Source of the DNA: Camarhynchus parvulus
Lineage: Eukaryota > Chordata > Aves > Passeriformes > Thraupidae
NCBI RefSeq assembly: GCF_901933205.1
Contig: NC_044573.1
Span: forward strand, 53,005,493-53,069,492
Reading direction: 5' to 3'
Length of the DNA: 64,000 nucleotides
The notes beneath the pieces were generated by a model. That model saw only the letters and a list, made by a program, of their open reading frames with translations. It ran no database searches and was not told the origin of the DNA. Of the stretch, positions 33,741-45,931 are shown in pieces. How positions within the stretch are numbered: the stretch's first letter is position 1; each line of letters starts with the position of its first letter. A program made the position numbers and the translations under genes.

Positions 33741-36160
33741 GATTAAAGATGTGTGGGTTTTGTTAGCGTTTTTATTTTTTTTTCTTCTTTTTTTTTTCCA
33801 TGTACACGACTTGTTTAAAAATAAATAAACACCAAAAGCAGCCCGGCAGAAACGAGGGAGGGCAGGCTGGAAAACAGCTTTCCCAATCACCCGTGTGTTT
33901 GTGTTCCAGGGAGGCAGTCAGCAGACCGGGAGTTTGTGCAATGCTTCAAGCTACAGCGCGCAAATTTAAAGCAGTAGGCTCCAAAGGATAGCTCCGGTTC
34001 TCACTGCACTGCATTTCTGCGCCCGAGCTGTTTACGAGTGCATTATTAAATTATTAAATAAGCTCAAAACACTCGCCCCTCTCCCCCCAAGCTGACTTGT
34101 TTTTTTCTCCCTCCACTTCACCTCCCCCCTTTCCTGCCTGCTGCCGAGCCACAGGAATTCGAGATACTCGACATGAAGGTGCAGACCTGTTTAGTTGCAG
34201 TCACAGGTTTCAAAGCTATACTTTCTAGGCACGTTTCCACTGTTTAGGAAATACTGAGCCGGAAGGTTCTGTATATGTTGCCTGACTTTACGTGAAAAAG
34301 AGGGAATTACAGTTGTGTTGAACATTTTTTCACTCAGAAGGGGGTGAGTCAACTTCCTACACAAAGGCTTGAATCACCCACCCTGCACATTCCAATAAAA
34401 TCCGGACTCTCTTCCATTCATGTGCTCGTGTACACATGCACGTGTGAAAATTGGGATTGCAATTGAAGAGCTGGGAGAAGCTGCTGGTGAAAGGCTGAAC
34501 GTCCCTGCCATGATTATCTGCTGGCTGTCATCATAGAAACAGGGCATTGCTGCACCATGGTGGTCATGTTTTTATCCACATGGGAAACCTTCTGATCAGT
34601 TCAAGTTCCTTGCTGAGTTGCCATTTCTTCTGGTTTTGCATTCTGGCATGGCTCTCCCTACCTGCTGCTGAAGATTTCCACATAATTCACAACTGTTGCT
34701 GTTAATGGCGTTGCAGTGGTGTGTCCAAGTCCCATGTAGAGCATGAATTTATGCAGGTACTCATTAAAATGTAGCTTTTCAAATGGGGACACGGAATGGG
34801 AGGAAGGACCTCCCAGATGCAAGGCCAAAGAGATTTCCTGCCTCCCAGGTAATCATAGACCATGCTGTCGCACCATGGTTGTGTTTTAACATCCTTATCA
34901 ACAGCTGAATTATAGTTGCAGTGACGATTTCCATTCTGAGTAAGAAACAGAAAACATTTGTTCTACCTTCATAGTTTTTGCCCCGTGTTTGTTTAAACTA
35001 AAAATGTTTTGGGGCACACTTTTGGATATTCTGGCAAATACTCATCATAATTTGCCTCCAATTTATATATATAAATAAAAATTATATGTTTATATATCAG
35101 TCAATGTTTGTTTCAGTGATCTTTGAAGAAAATTGTTTCAAATTTCTTTGAGAAGAAAGGTAGTGTTAGATAACATGACCACATGACCAGATATATACAT
35201 TTTATAATAGTATGAGGATTTCTTCTCCTATGAGATTTAATTCATTTATTTTAAAATTATGTTGACAATGATAATAAATTCTCTATTTGCTGCAGGACAA
35301 AATGCAATAGAAAATGGGGTATGACAAGTGCCATTGTCACTCACTATCCTGTGAACACATGGAAGACAATGGAAGGTCAACTACCTAAATAAGGTATATA
35401 CCTCTTCTAGGTTTGTGCTCATGGAAGGTACCAGATTAACAGCCTAGGAGAATGAAGGGCTTTTATTGTCAGAACTGGTACAATAATGGGATCTTTCCCA
35501 CACCTTACTTTACTCGTCACTGCCTCAAACCATTTTTTGGAATAGACCACAATTACACCCGGAACCTGCATAGACTTGTGTTCTTAAATTTATTTGTAGA
35601 GCTAAGTCATTAGTACTAAGAGGCTGTGGAGACCTGAGAGGCTGTGGAGGCTGAGCTATCTGCTGAGAATGCTAAGAAAGTTGTGAATTATTCAATTTTT
35701 ATGTGAATACTTGTGAAATACCACTGGAACGTTTCATATAAGCCAACATTCAGCAGATTACCTGCATCCATTCTGGCCTAGATTTGATCTATGAATGAAT
35801 GGCTCTCAAGCCCTTAAAAATGCCCTGGGCAATCCTGTTCTATTATCTCCACCATTGTTTTTCCATCCAGATACCAGAGGGATGAGCACAATCAGCAGAG
35901 AAAATGAAAATCAAATTGCCTACCAAGAGCTGACCATATGGGGCAGCTGGTTGCTGCTTCCCAACCCCCTGCCTGATGTCTCTTCCCTGCCTCCGATGAT
36001 CTGCTACTGAGTGCTAGTCAGTCCCCGTCGCCCCTTCCAAATCTGTTTTTATGCTGCAGAAAAGCAAATTTCCTCAGGTTTTGTATTTTCTGAGAATGTA
36101 TCCTCTTTTCCCTCCAATTTTCTTGTTTCTCTGCAGACTAAAAGTGTTTGGTGTGCTCTG
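33741..36160. other. Unique AT-rich sequence downstream of CpG island 2
   Basis: A T-run block at about 33773-33798 is simple sequence. A second AP-1 site TGAGTCA lies at 34345-34351. Two imperfect 18-bp-period units (AGAGGCTGTGGAG) occur at 35619-35649. No domain-bearing open frame and no recognised repeat family is present. Confidence 0.5.
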
Positions 36161-36185
36161 CTCCCCCCCCTGCCCCCCCCTCCTA
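36160..36185 (-). other. Paired C8 runs, G-rich on - strand
   Basis: Two C8 runs separated by TG form a strongly G-rich stretch on the other strand. It could fold as a G-quadruplex by splitting the runs, and is also a likely site of slippage. A frame crossing it reads as poly-proline and is not taken as a gene. Confidence 0.6.
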
Positions 36186-36403
36186 CTTCTGCTCCTTTGA
36201 ATCTGTACACTGGGCCTAGAAATAAGGAAAGGAGGCCAAGAGGAAAATGTGTCTCACTGAGACTTGCCAGATATCCAAGTTGCATGTGGAGAGACAGAGT
36301 TTCAGCTCATGTGTCTGGCTCAGACAGCAGCATAGACCATTAAACATCCTGTTGTCTGTCTTGCTCTGTCCCGACAGCAGAACTCCTCACACTGATACCT
36401 GGA

Positions 36404-36427
36404 GGGGCTGCGGGGGGAAGGGAGGGG
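36404..36427 (+). other. G-quadruplex-type motif
   Basis: Four G-runs (GGGG, GGGGGG, GGG, GGGG) with loops of 1-4 bases fit the G3+N1-7 rule on the + strand. It lies 240 bp from the C8 pair on the same unique stretch. Folding is not shown. Confidence 0.6.
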
Positions 36428-36689
36428 TTGGAGTAGTTGGGGTTACTGCCATGTTAAGCCGAGATAGATCTGCTGGGTTATTGGTGGTTTCTGTGCCCAG
36501 TGAGGCATTTCATGCTACACCGTAAGAATGAGGACGCTGGGAGGAGGAGGAGAGGTGTCTGCAATCAAATGCTATCACCTGTCATGTAGAGGAGCACGGT
36601 GCAGGTTTCTTCCTGCCAGCTTGTCCCCTTAGAGTCTCTGGCCCTTGGTTTCTGCAGGGTTCTACAACAGTGATTGGTGCTAAGTTATT

Positions 36690-36870
36690 ATAAAAAAAAT
36701 AATTATTATTATCATCATCATCTTGTTGTTTCATGGCAGTTCACACAGCCCAGTAAATACTGGATCCCACTGTGCTTGGCACTGTGTAAACTGTGGCACT
36801 GTGTCCTGCCACCCAAGGAATTTGCAGTCTAAATAGGCATGGCCAACAAGGTGAGACAGAGGCATATAGG
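36690..36870 (+). mobile_element. Ancient amniote SINE/L2-type relic, copy 1
   Basis: After an ATT/ATC-rich simple stretch comes the family signature: GATCCCACTGTGCTTGGCAC, then TGTGTAAAC, a GTCCTGCCACCCAAGGAATT block, then GCAGTCTAAATAGGCATGG and GTGAGACAGAGGCA. This follows the widespread amniote theme 'ccattgtgctaggcactgtacaaac / tccctgccccaaagagcttacagtctaaatagac'. The element at 44558-44790 belongs to the same family in the same orientation, which supports both calls. The family name is uncertain (MIR/AmnSINE-like, L2-derived). Confidence 0.7.
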
Positions 36871-38877
36871 AAAAAACCCCAACCAACTACTGAAAAAATA
36901 TCCCCGCGTGTTCACTTACAGGCTGACTGGTTTTTGACAGTTCCAAAATAAGTACAGTTTAAAATACCTGTGTTGCTAGATAAAAACACTCTCCACCCCC
37001 AGGCAGATTAACAAAAATTAACAGAAAAAGTGCCGAGGTGTGTCTGCCACAGTACCTTAACACATTTCTCTGTGCTTTATTGTTCTCAGTCTTTGTTCTC
37101 AGACCGTGGAGCACACATATTGTGTAATACCTCTATTCTGGGACACCTAGGTTAGCACAGTTACTCTCAGCAGGGTGAAGGAGGAACTCTGCGGTATCTT
37201 TTGCTGAAAGTGTTTTACTTCTTGTGGTTTGTGTCCTGACTTTCAGTAATCTTGAGAATTTGAGGACATGTATACATTTATCAGTCTGACAGTTTTGAAA
37301 ATGCAAGTGTTCTAAATGTTAATAATCTTTTTTTTAATGTATATGTTTGATCTGTAATTTATTTTGTACAATAGAAATATTTTTACAGTGCTTGCCTTAC
37401 AAGCACCACCTCATTCTACTGACTGTGGATAGGAGATAGATGATAGCAGCATGTGCTTCCATGCAAAAAAAGAAGGGAAAAAAATAAACCTGCTATTACA
37501 TTAATAGCATCCTGTGACAGAGTCATAAAAATTTTGTGCATTGGCTCAGTGCCTCTCTGCTTGGAGTGTCAAGGCTCCTGGTTTCTCCTGTGCTCTGGTG
37601 GGGAAGCCGTGGAGAGACAGAAGAGCAATTCCAGATTCTGTGCTGCGAATGCTTTCCTTTCCCACCGGCTGGCTACATCCATGCGTGCAGAGCTTCTGAT
37701 TAGATCTGCTGTTTTGCCTATGGCAATCTTCGCTGCAAACGTCCTTGTCCTTCGTCTATACATCATTTGAGCATCTATACATGATAAGATTGCCACCTTT
37801 TATTACAGTAAAAACAGGAGTTTTCTTCTCAATAAGCTTTGCTCCTTCCTCAGCTCTCCAACCACCCCTAGGGGAAGTGAGAAGGACAGGAAAACTTTGA
37901 AAAACCTTTCACCTCTTTATTCTCCTTGGAAGAATGTGGGAAGACTTTTTGTAAACTCCAAGGTAGACATTCATAAAAGGGGACTTGCCTGGATAGCATA
38001 AAAGTGGGAAACTTGGTAAAGTGGATACATGTAAATATGCAAAAATTACTTAACTGATAAATTCACATTTTTTTCTCTTCAAGGAAAATTATATCCATGT
38101 ATTTCTTAGCTTACATCTCACTTTCAGTCTTTTTTCCCCCTGTTACTTTTAACACCACAGTCTTGGAGCATTATAATGCCTTTCAGCATTAAAATCTTCC
38201 TTTTTCACTGTGAATAGATTTGTACTGCAACTAGGCAAGTTCTAGTATATTATATGAGAATGAATAAAGATATTAGTGTACAGAAAATTGAAAAGAGAAA
38301 GGCAGTAGACATGAATAAGCAAATAAATAACTTAATCACATTTTCCTTTGAATGTACAAAATATACTGAGGATCCCATCACTAAAAAACCACGTCTGCTG
38401 AAAAAGAAGTGGGTTTTGTGTAAAAACAGATCACGCATCTGTTTGTCTCTCAGTACTTTAAATAGTCAATGTATGCAGTCACTTTGCTTTTACTCTACAA
38501 TTAGACTTTGGACTAGGACAGAACTATATGTGATATGCATTTCCTTGAGAAATACTGCTGTATGTAGGAAATAAACTCTTAGGCCAGGTATTTCAGCTTC
38601 CTATGAGTTCACAATTGTTCTCTATGGTTTGCTGTTGAGCACTTTACCTGCTCAAGTTTCAAATGCTTTGTTTGGTGGGACTTCATCATTCATTCTTCAT
38701 ATGAAAATTACCTGCTAGACTAAATCATGTGGTTTCTGAGAAATTCTCTGATAATTTGTCCAAATTTTGTTCTTCTTTACATTTAGCTGTACCCACTGCA
38801 TGTTAGCATCCAAGAAATTCCTTTCCATTCTCTCTATTCATCACTCATATTTCTAGACAGTGGTTGTTTTGCCCCTA
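36871..38877. other. Unique AT-rich sequence, no gene seen
   Basis: Frames of 105-106 codons on + (37453-37770, 38254-38574) have no known domains and are crossed by frames on the other strand. No repeat recognised until the LTR. Confidence 0.5.
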
Positions 38878-39412
38878 TGTCATGGTTTAACCTGACAGGC
38901 AGCTACACACCAGACAGCCATTCACTCACTTCCCATCTTCCAGCAGGATGGGGGAGGCAATTTGAAAAAAAAGTCCAATTCTTGGGTTTAGATAAAGACA
39001 GTTTAATAGGACAGAAAAGGATGGGAAAATAATATTATTGTTAATAATAGAATTAGATTATATAGGTGACGCACAATGTGGTTGCTCACTGTGCCCTGAC
39101 CAGTTCTGGAGCAGTGGCCCCCATCTATCTTTCCCCCTAGTTTATGTGCTGAGCATGACACCATATGGTTTGGAATATCCCTTTGTCCAGTTGGGGTCAG
39201 CTGTCCTGGCTGCAACCCTTCCCAACTCCTTGTGCACCCCACCCTACTTGCTTGCTGGCAGGGCAGCGTGAGATGGAAAAGTCCTTGACCACTGTTTGGC
39301 AACAACTGAAACACCAGTGTGTTACCAACACAATTGTCCTAAATCCAAAACACAGGACTACTGCAGGTGCTGGTAAGAAAATTAACTCTATCCCAACTAA
39401 GACCAGGATAAC
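38878..39412 (-). mobile_element. Solitary avian ERVL-type LTR
   Basis: The segment matches the common avian ERVL LTR from end to end. On the + strand it opens TGTCATGGTTTAACC-like and closes with the ATTAACTCTATCCCA / ACCAGGATA region. It includes the conserved TGAGCATGACACCATATGGT and AGTTGGGGTCAGCTGTCCTGGC blocks. The promoter and poly(A) features (a degenerate TATA from 39142, ATTAAA complementary to 39002-39007) lie on the - strand, so the LTR points left. No gag, pol or env sequence lies next to it, so it is a solo LTR left by recombination. Clear flanking target duplications were not found; ends are accurate to a few bases. Confidence 0.93.
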
Positions 39413-39424
39413 TTGTTTCCTAGA

Positions 39425-39995
39425 TTAATAAATCAAGCCCCTTCCTTGCCTAATCAGTTTTGTTGCTCTTCTCTGAAGTCCTTTTCAACATACTAGCATC
39501 TTTCTGTTATGGAGGTGCCTAGAAGTGGATGCAGTATTCTGCAGAAATCTTCCCAGATGCATAGACCATAATTTTCGTCTTCTGACATTATTCTACTGTA
39601 TTTGCAGCCCAAAATTGCATTGGTCTTTTAAGATGATATATGTCCTTGAGAACTCATATTCAGTTTGTTGTTTGCTGTCACACATAGGTATCTTGCCATG
39701 CAGATGCTTTCCAGGTTTTGCTTTCCCATGGACTCTTCATATTTCTGATTATCTTTCCTCAATATATTAGTCTACATTTTTCCACACTGAATCTCATTTT
39801 ATTGCCTGTCTACATATCTAACCTTGTTAGTTTCCCTTTATACTATTGCTATCCTCTCTGACATTTGCGAGCCTCCTGGTTTATTGTCATTTGTGAATTT
39901 CATTAATGTGCTATTTACCTCCTTTTCCAGATCATTAATTGAGATATTAAATAAGAACATACCAAAAACACCCCTGCAGCAAACTGGCTCCATAC
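39425..39995 (-). mobile_element. Ancient reptile-type CR1 fragment
   Basis: Read in reverse this follows the old amniote CR1 3' region known from turtles and crocodilians. Recognisable pieces on + are TTGTTGCTCTTCTCTGAAGTC, GTGGATGCAGTATTCTGCAG, AAATTGCATTGGTC, the TTGTCATTTGTGAATTTCATTAATG block, CAGATCATTAATTGAGATATTAAATAAGAAC, and ACCCCTGCAGCAAACTGGC. Divergence is high, so it is much older than the avian CR1 copies in the window. Several 80-90 codon frames across it (for example 39525-39770 and 39824-40096) are chance frames in the antisense of the old ORF2/3' region. Confidence 0.75.
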
Positions 39996-40233
39996 CTCAC
40001 CTCCCGTCATTACCTGCTGCTTACACTCCTTCGACCACCTTTTCCATCCAGGTCACAGGACTCAGATTCAAGTCAATTTCAATTAGATTTTTCTAGGAGA
40101 TTCATTTCAGTTTTTAAAGTGTTTATAGGATTTAGTTCCATGACCTTTTCTCCTTTTTCTTCATTGCACAGGTGGGACTGATTCTCCTTGCCTGTGTTTC
40201 CATAGATAGCAGTAATGAATTAGACAGTGATAT

Positions 40234-40254
40234 GGAGGGGAGGGGGGGGGTGGG
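40234..40254 (+). other. G-quadruplex-type G-run
   Basis: G-runs of 4, 9 and 3 are split by single A or T bases. By dividing the long run it satisfies four G3 tracts with short loops. It is a likely hard-to-sequence site. No promoter context is evident. Confidence 0.6.
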
Positions 40255-41841
40255 CATGAATGGCTGCCTTTGGCTGATTAAACCAGAATGCAAAATTGTC
40301 CCTAGTCTTTGTATTTTCATTTTTATTTTTGCACTTCAAAGTTGTCATAATATTCCTTTTGTTGCATCCTGATGGATGATATTTTGTTGCTTTTCTCACA
40401 CTTACGTTTGTAAAAATCGCTCATATTTCCTTTGGTCACCTGTTAAGCACTTTATTTTATGATTATGTGCTCCTCTTTTCTCTGCAGACTTCATGTAGCT
40501 TTGAACATCACAAACTGGCTGTGTCTGTATTATGTAGGTAAAATAAACCCTGTGAATCAGTTAATTTTTATTTTCATTATTTTTATGATGAAAGATCACA
40601 CAGTACAAGTGTTCTTAAAACTGCTTCTAAAGTAATTTTTTCCTCACCTCTCCTTCAAGCAGCATGACTGAAAGCCCGCTGGAGTGGGAAGAGAGCCACT
40701 CACTTCAGTGAGCTTGGGGTCAGCTCCTTAAGCCCTCTGCATTCTCCTGGTGCAGTGCAACACCGAGATAGAGAGGAGGCCAACAGAACTACTTCTGAGG
40801 TGTTTTCCATGTGTACTGCATCTGGTGTGATCTCCCTGGCAGCCATGTTCCCAGGTGTTGCTCTGTATTTCATTGGAGCAGCTGGCCAAAACAGATGTGT
40901 GTACCAACAAGTGATTTGGAGAAGCAGCTTTTTGCTGTTATTTAAGGATTGGTGTCAAAACTGTGCTGCCGTAGTAATATTCTAAAAGCTGCATGGTTCG
41001 GTAATGCCATTGTGAATTTATCACTTACTGATTGCCTGTAAACAACATTTAATGGTCAGACAGGTTTTAGCAGCAAGTTGTGGAGAGGAGGGAAGTGCAA
41101 GAGGCAGTAATAATGAGAAATCCTGTGAAAAATGTTCTCCCTCTTGTTTCTTTCCCTGGATCTGCTTTTTGTCTGATGAACGACAGAGAAATTAGCCACA
41201 GAAAAGGATGCTTCACATAGAGACAAGGCACCCTAAAAATCCCAGCATCTCCTGAGGTTTTTCCAAATTCCACTACCATCTTTCCAGTTTTCTCACTGCT
41301 TCTGCATTTCCTTCCTTTTCTGTTCTTAACCACTCCTTCTTGTCCCTTTGCTCTTATTGCCATGACCCTCCACTGTCCTTGTATCAGAAGAAAGCCTTCT
41401 GCAACCGGCTTTTAGTAAAGGTAGCCTCTGATTCCAAAAATTATATTTTGAATTTACAGAAGAGTAAGTATGAGTCCAGTTAGGGCCATAACTTGATAGA
41501 AAAACAAGTTATACTTGGAAAAATTATTCTGGTACTGTCTGTGGAGTTAGGCATATCTAAATATCTTGGAGAAGATATTTATTGTCTTGGAAGAGGCAAG
41601 ATTCTGTTACTCTTGTTTGCTTTGGAGATGTTGAATTTTTTGAAATTGGTCTCAGTCACCTTCATTAATAGAAGAGGCAGATCTGTGACTTACCTTTTAT
41701 CGATGGATAAAAGATCCATATGACACTGGACAATTACAGTTTTGAGGGAAGGAAGCTATGATGTCTGGTTACATATATATGATGTGCGCTGATTTCTGTT
41801 TTTTTCTATATGCATAAGATCCTGATCGTAAAGTATGTACT

Positions 41842-41880
41842 TGTCACAGTTTCCCCATCTGGAAACTCAGATAACCATAC
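41842..41880 (+). mobile_element. Short MIR-type SINE 3' fragment
   Basis: The match is the 'cctcagtttccccatctgtaaaatgg' theme, here CACAGTTTCCCCATCTGGAA, followed by diverged sequence. It is too short to assign a subfamily. Chance cannot be excluded but is unlikely for this word order. Confidence 0.5.
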
Positions 41881-42742
41881 TCTCTGTCTCTCTCCAGGAC
41901 TATGGAAGACCTAGAGCTAGGCAGATTTTCTGACATGAAGCTGTGGAAATAAATAATACTGCCATTAGTCTTGTTGAATGCCTTTGAACACTGTCTATCT
42001 TTCATAATTCTGTCAGTGGCATCTGATTTAACAGCTGCTGAGTGTCCACTGCTTGTGTTGAGTTCATCTGGAGCTGAGGGGCTGAGCACTGATCTAATTC
42101 ACAACCAGGCAGTGGAAAGGCATCCAGAATGCTTTTTCTGCTGTGCTGCTCCACAGGCATACATTATGCACTCCAACATTTTTTCTCCTCAGCTTTTTGA
42201 AAGCTAGTAACTGTACAAGCTCTAAACAAAAATGTGGGCTATGGTCCTTTAAAATGTTTGTTGCAAAGCATTTTTCTTTTTTCGTTAAACTAAATGCCTG
42301 TTTTGGGTGACATGTGGAATAATGTTGGAATCCAATGGGAGGAGAGCTTGAGGTAGGAAGGGATGAAAGTGATAGCTCGGTCACTGAGTGGTAAACCTCT
42401 ACTAATCTTCAAAGCAAGATATAACTCAGGATTTTTTCTTCTGTTTCTTTCCAAGCAAAGACCATTGTGTTTCCATCCTTGGCTGTGTCAGCAGTGATAG
42501 CCCTTTTTTCCAGCATTGATTGTTGACTTCCCCTGACACCATATCACAACCCATTAGTGCTGAAAACTGACAAGCCCAGCTGCAACAGCAAAATGGCAAG
42601 TTTAAAAGAAAATATACAAGGGACAGGCACAGAATGCTATTAGTATGAAAAAGTAGTTGTTTTTTGTCTTACCTCTGTAAAGGTCAAGAATGCAAACATT
42701 TTTTCTCTTGCTAACAACTTCTGTGTATTTTGAACAAAGCCA

Positions 42743-42760
42743 TTCTCTCTCTCTCTCTCT
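42743..42760. repeat. (CT)n dinucleotide repeat
   Basis: About eight TC units, 240 bp before the large pyrimidine tetranucleotide tract. Confidence 0.9.
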
Positions 42761-43000
42761 GTTTTTGTGGATTTTTTTTTTAAATTCAAGGCATATGTGG
42801 GTTTTACAAAAGCAACCATGTTGAGGTGAGTGAAAAAGATTCCTTCCTTTAGGAAGCTCATAGGGAGTATTATGCTTATACATATGTATGGGTATGAGGG
42901 TTTTTGTAAGGCAGAGACATTTCAGAGAAATTAATGGCTCAGCAGGTTCTGGGTACTGAGATCCCATCATCAGGCTTTTGTATTGTCTGAAAAGCAGGAT

Positions 43001-43480
<480 letters not shown>

Positions 43481-43863
43481 CTGGAATTGGTGGCGTCAGC
43501 ACTCTGGATGGTAGAGTAACAGTAATGGCAAATGTTCCTTCTGATTGTATAGGTGATTTCCCAGGGGAAGAAGGGAACAGCCTTCATTGTCCCAGTGCTG
43601 TGTACTTAGAGAGATAATGGGGCTTGAGCAAGGGCGGGTAACTCTTCAAAACCGTAGTGCCAAGGTCCCCATTTGATACCAATTGTAAGGCAGAGTGTAC
43701 CCTTTGCTCTGTCAAAGCCCAGGGGAAATTGGAACACAAGCAGAGCCCAACAGCTCTCTTGGCACCCAAATTTGTTGCAAGTGATTCTATAACAGCAGCA
43801 GCAAAGGAGCAACAGTGGTGGAAGACTGGTGAAATACATTAGAATTTTTTGTCTTTTGAGGAA
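43481..43863. other. Unique stretch between microsatellite and CR1
   Basis: No feature recognised. Overlapping 61-77 codon frames on opposite strands at 43584-43842 have no coding signal. Confidence 0.45.
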
Positions 43864-44259
43864 CAGCCTAGAGAAGTGGGTTTGTTCAGTCTCAACAGGA
43901 GGGGGCTCATGGAGACCTCATCACTCTCTATGACTTCCTGAAAGGAGGTTGTAGCCAGATTGGGGTTGTTCTCTCCTAATGAGCCTGCAGTGAGAGGATT
44001 GGAGGAAATGGCCTTAAAGTGAGGCAGGGGAGATTCAGATTAGATATTGACATTTTTTTTTCACCATTGGGGTTGTCAGGGATTGGATTAGGTTGCCCAG
44101 GGAAGTGGTGGAGTCACCATCCCTGGAAGTATTCATGAGGCATCTGGATCTGGTGCTGGATGGTATGGTTTAGGGGTTGCAGTGGAAGTGCTGGGTGCTT
44201 GGCTGGATGGGGAGATCTTGAAGGTCTCTTCCAACCTTGATCATTCTATGATTCTATGA
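43864..44259 (+). mobile_element. CR1 LINE, 3' end (copy D)
   Basis: Clear CR1 order: a GGGCTCATGGAGACCTCATC block, CTGAAAGGAGGTTGTAGCC, GAGGAAATGGCCTTAAAGTG, GGTTGCCCAGGGAAGTGGTG, GAGTCACCATCCCTGGAAGT, then GGTCTCTTCCAACCTTGATC and two ATTCTATGA units. The 'caggttgtagc' and 'gtggtggagtcaccatccctgg' segments mark a different subfamily from copies A-C. It is followed by an AATAATAAT plus A14 stretch. Confidence 0.95.
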
Positions 44260-44292
44260 AAATAATAATAATTTAAAAAAAAAAAAAACAAA
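44260..44292. repeat. AAT/poly(A) stretch after CR1 copy D
   Basis: Four AAT units and an A14 run directly follow the CR1 3' end. CR1 elements do not normally end in poly(A), so this is probably a simple repeat that grew from the terminal repeat junction or was already at the target. Confidence 0.8.
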
Positions 44293-44557
44293 CATGAAGA
44301 CTGAAGGTCAAATTAAGTAAAAACCCCAAAATTTATTTGGAATCCTGTAGAGCAGTGAGGATACAAAAGAACTTGGGTTAACAAGGTAATGAATTTCTTT
44401 TTGAACAGGTGGTTGGTTTTAAGACTTGGTTTTGCAAATTGATAGCTATGGACACAAAGGACATTAATCTCATGTAATCTATTTAGATAATTCTATTATC
44501 ACAAACATGAGTTTTTTCAAACTTGTACCTATAGACATTCCTGTGGCAGTAGCTGCT

Positions 44558-44790
44558 TGATCCCACATTTTGCTAGAATGTTGCAAAGCAATGATTTCTG
44601 CCCCAAAGCGCTTGCAGTGAAAAATCCCTACTCATCAAATAAAGGAAATTATACTCAATTTTATTGTGGAAAGCTAAGTCTTACAAACCAAGCGACCTAT
44701 CCAAGGTTATACTGTGCATCTCTCCTGAAGACTGACTGCTATGTGCTAAAGTATGGATATACAAGGTCCAGCCTATTCTGTTAGATTTCT
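44558..44790 (+). mobile_element. Ancient amniote SINE/L2-type relic, copy 2
   Basis: GATCCCACATTTTGCTAGAA, TTGCAAAG, CTGCCCCAAAGCGCTTGCAG and the following ATTTTATTGTGGAAAGC / CCTATCCAAGGTTATAC / CTCTCCTGAAGACTGACTGC / ATGTGCTAAAG series follow the whole amniote family theme, including the 'cccaaggtcacac' and 'gtgccctaacca' parts. It is a longer copy than the one at 36690-36870, same orientation, also highly diverged. The 75-codon frame over it is not a gene. Confidence 0.65.
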
Positions 44791-45854
44791 GGGTGATTCT
44801 CCAGGCATCTATTTACACGCTCTTGTATGATGTAGCTCAAAGTGAGGTGTGTGGGTAGAGAGTGACCACATCAGAACATACAATTAAGGCAGAGTAACTA
44901 AAACTGAGTTAGTTGATATCCTGCTTTCTCATCTTCTTTCTCATTTATTTAAACCATGGGTTAGTGACTGAGGATGAGCTGAGCTTCATTCCTTCTTTTT
45001 TCATTGCTAGAGAACTAGGCTGCATTTGAGGCTTCCTTGGTTTTCCTTTGTGAAGGAAAGATTGTGCTTGCATGACCAATCCAAGAACTTAATGAAGATC
45101 TCAGACACAATCATGAAATTTTGTTTTAATGCATTGGGATTTAGATCTAGTTTATCGTCACATGTTAGCTACAGTTTTAATTGTGGATCAGATTCCAGAG
45201 GGATGCTTACCAACATTTGTTTTTATGAGTTGGGTCAGGTAATGCAAAATGATCTTATGCTGAACATGAATTTATAGTCATGAGGAAGCTTTATTATAGC
45301 AGTCCTACTCTAGTAAATCATGGGCAGCCTTCTCCAAATAGCCAAAATTTTTGTAAATGCTCAAGTATCCAAAAATCTGACTTTGTCCTTATTTATACTG
45401 AAGCCAGGACAGCTGTAATAAATCAGGCTTCAAACGTCCTTGGAGTAGTTACCTCTCACAAAGAAAGAAAAAAGGATAACTTCAAGCAGTTAAAACAGGG
45501 GAAGACAGATGAAGACATGATTGCACTGAGTTGGTACTTGTCTGCTTAATGCACCTAGCTAATCCAGTTGTCTGGGTCTGAATACAGAGCCTGCTGCTAG
45601 TTTTTTCAATATGAAGAGCAAAGTTTACTTTGTGACTTTGGACATAGATGACCTAATTTCTGATATTTTATATTAATACTTAGTCATCCCTTATCAACTT
45701 TACAAAGCCAAAATGGGTCTAGTGGCAGAAAAACATGGAAGGAAGACTTCCCATAATTAGGGTTAGGCTGAAAGGCATTGCTTTGTGTTATTCAAGGCTC
45801 TGTATTTCACTGAAGTTCATGTCTCAGTGAGTCAGTCCAAAAACAGTATTTAGT
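44791..45854. other. Unique sequence, no gene seen
   Basis: Frames of 83 and 89 codons on + (45026-45277, 45280-45549) are adjacent but have no domain and no splice signals I trust. Confidence 0.45.
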
Positions 45855-45931
45855 GAGATTTCATCTGTTTATTAGTTTAAACTGTTGTAAACTGAGATTT
45901 CATCTGTTCATTAGTTTAAACTGTTGTAAAC
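45855..45931. repeat. Two-copy 39-bp tandem duplication
   Basis: The unit beginning GAGATTTCATCTGTTTATTA (45855) repeats with a period of 39 bp at 45894. The second copy has TTCATTA instead of TTTATTA, the only difference through ACTGTTGTAAAC. The high identity means the duplication is recent compared with the old repeats nearby. Confidence 0.93.

Larger units (their letters stand above)
39996..42742. other. Unique sequence with a short SINE relic and G-run
   Basis: A strong G-run (GGAGGGGAGGGGGGGGGTGGG) lies at 40234-40254, with G-quadruplex potential on +. At 41842-41880, TTGTCACAGTTTCCCCATCTGGAAAC is the familiar 3' portion of MIR-type SINEs. No gene is supported; frames of up to 98 codons are unremarkable. 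Confidence 0.5.

Noticed and set aside
44600..44620. Similarity of CAAAGCGCTTGCAGTG to the miR-17 family seed region
   Set aside because: It is explained by the ancient SINE relic, which carries a CCCCAAAGAGCTTACAGT theme; no miRNA hairpin is evident.
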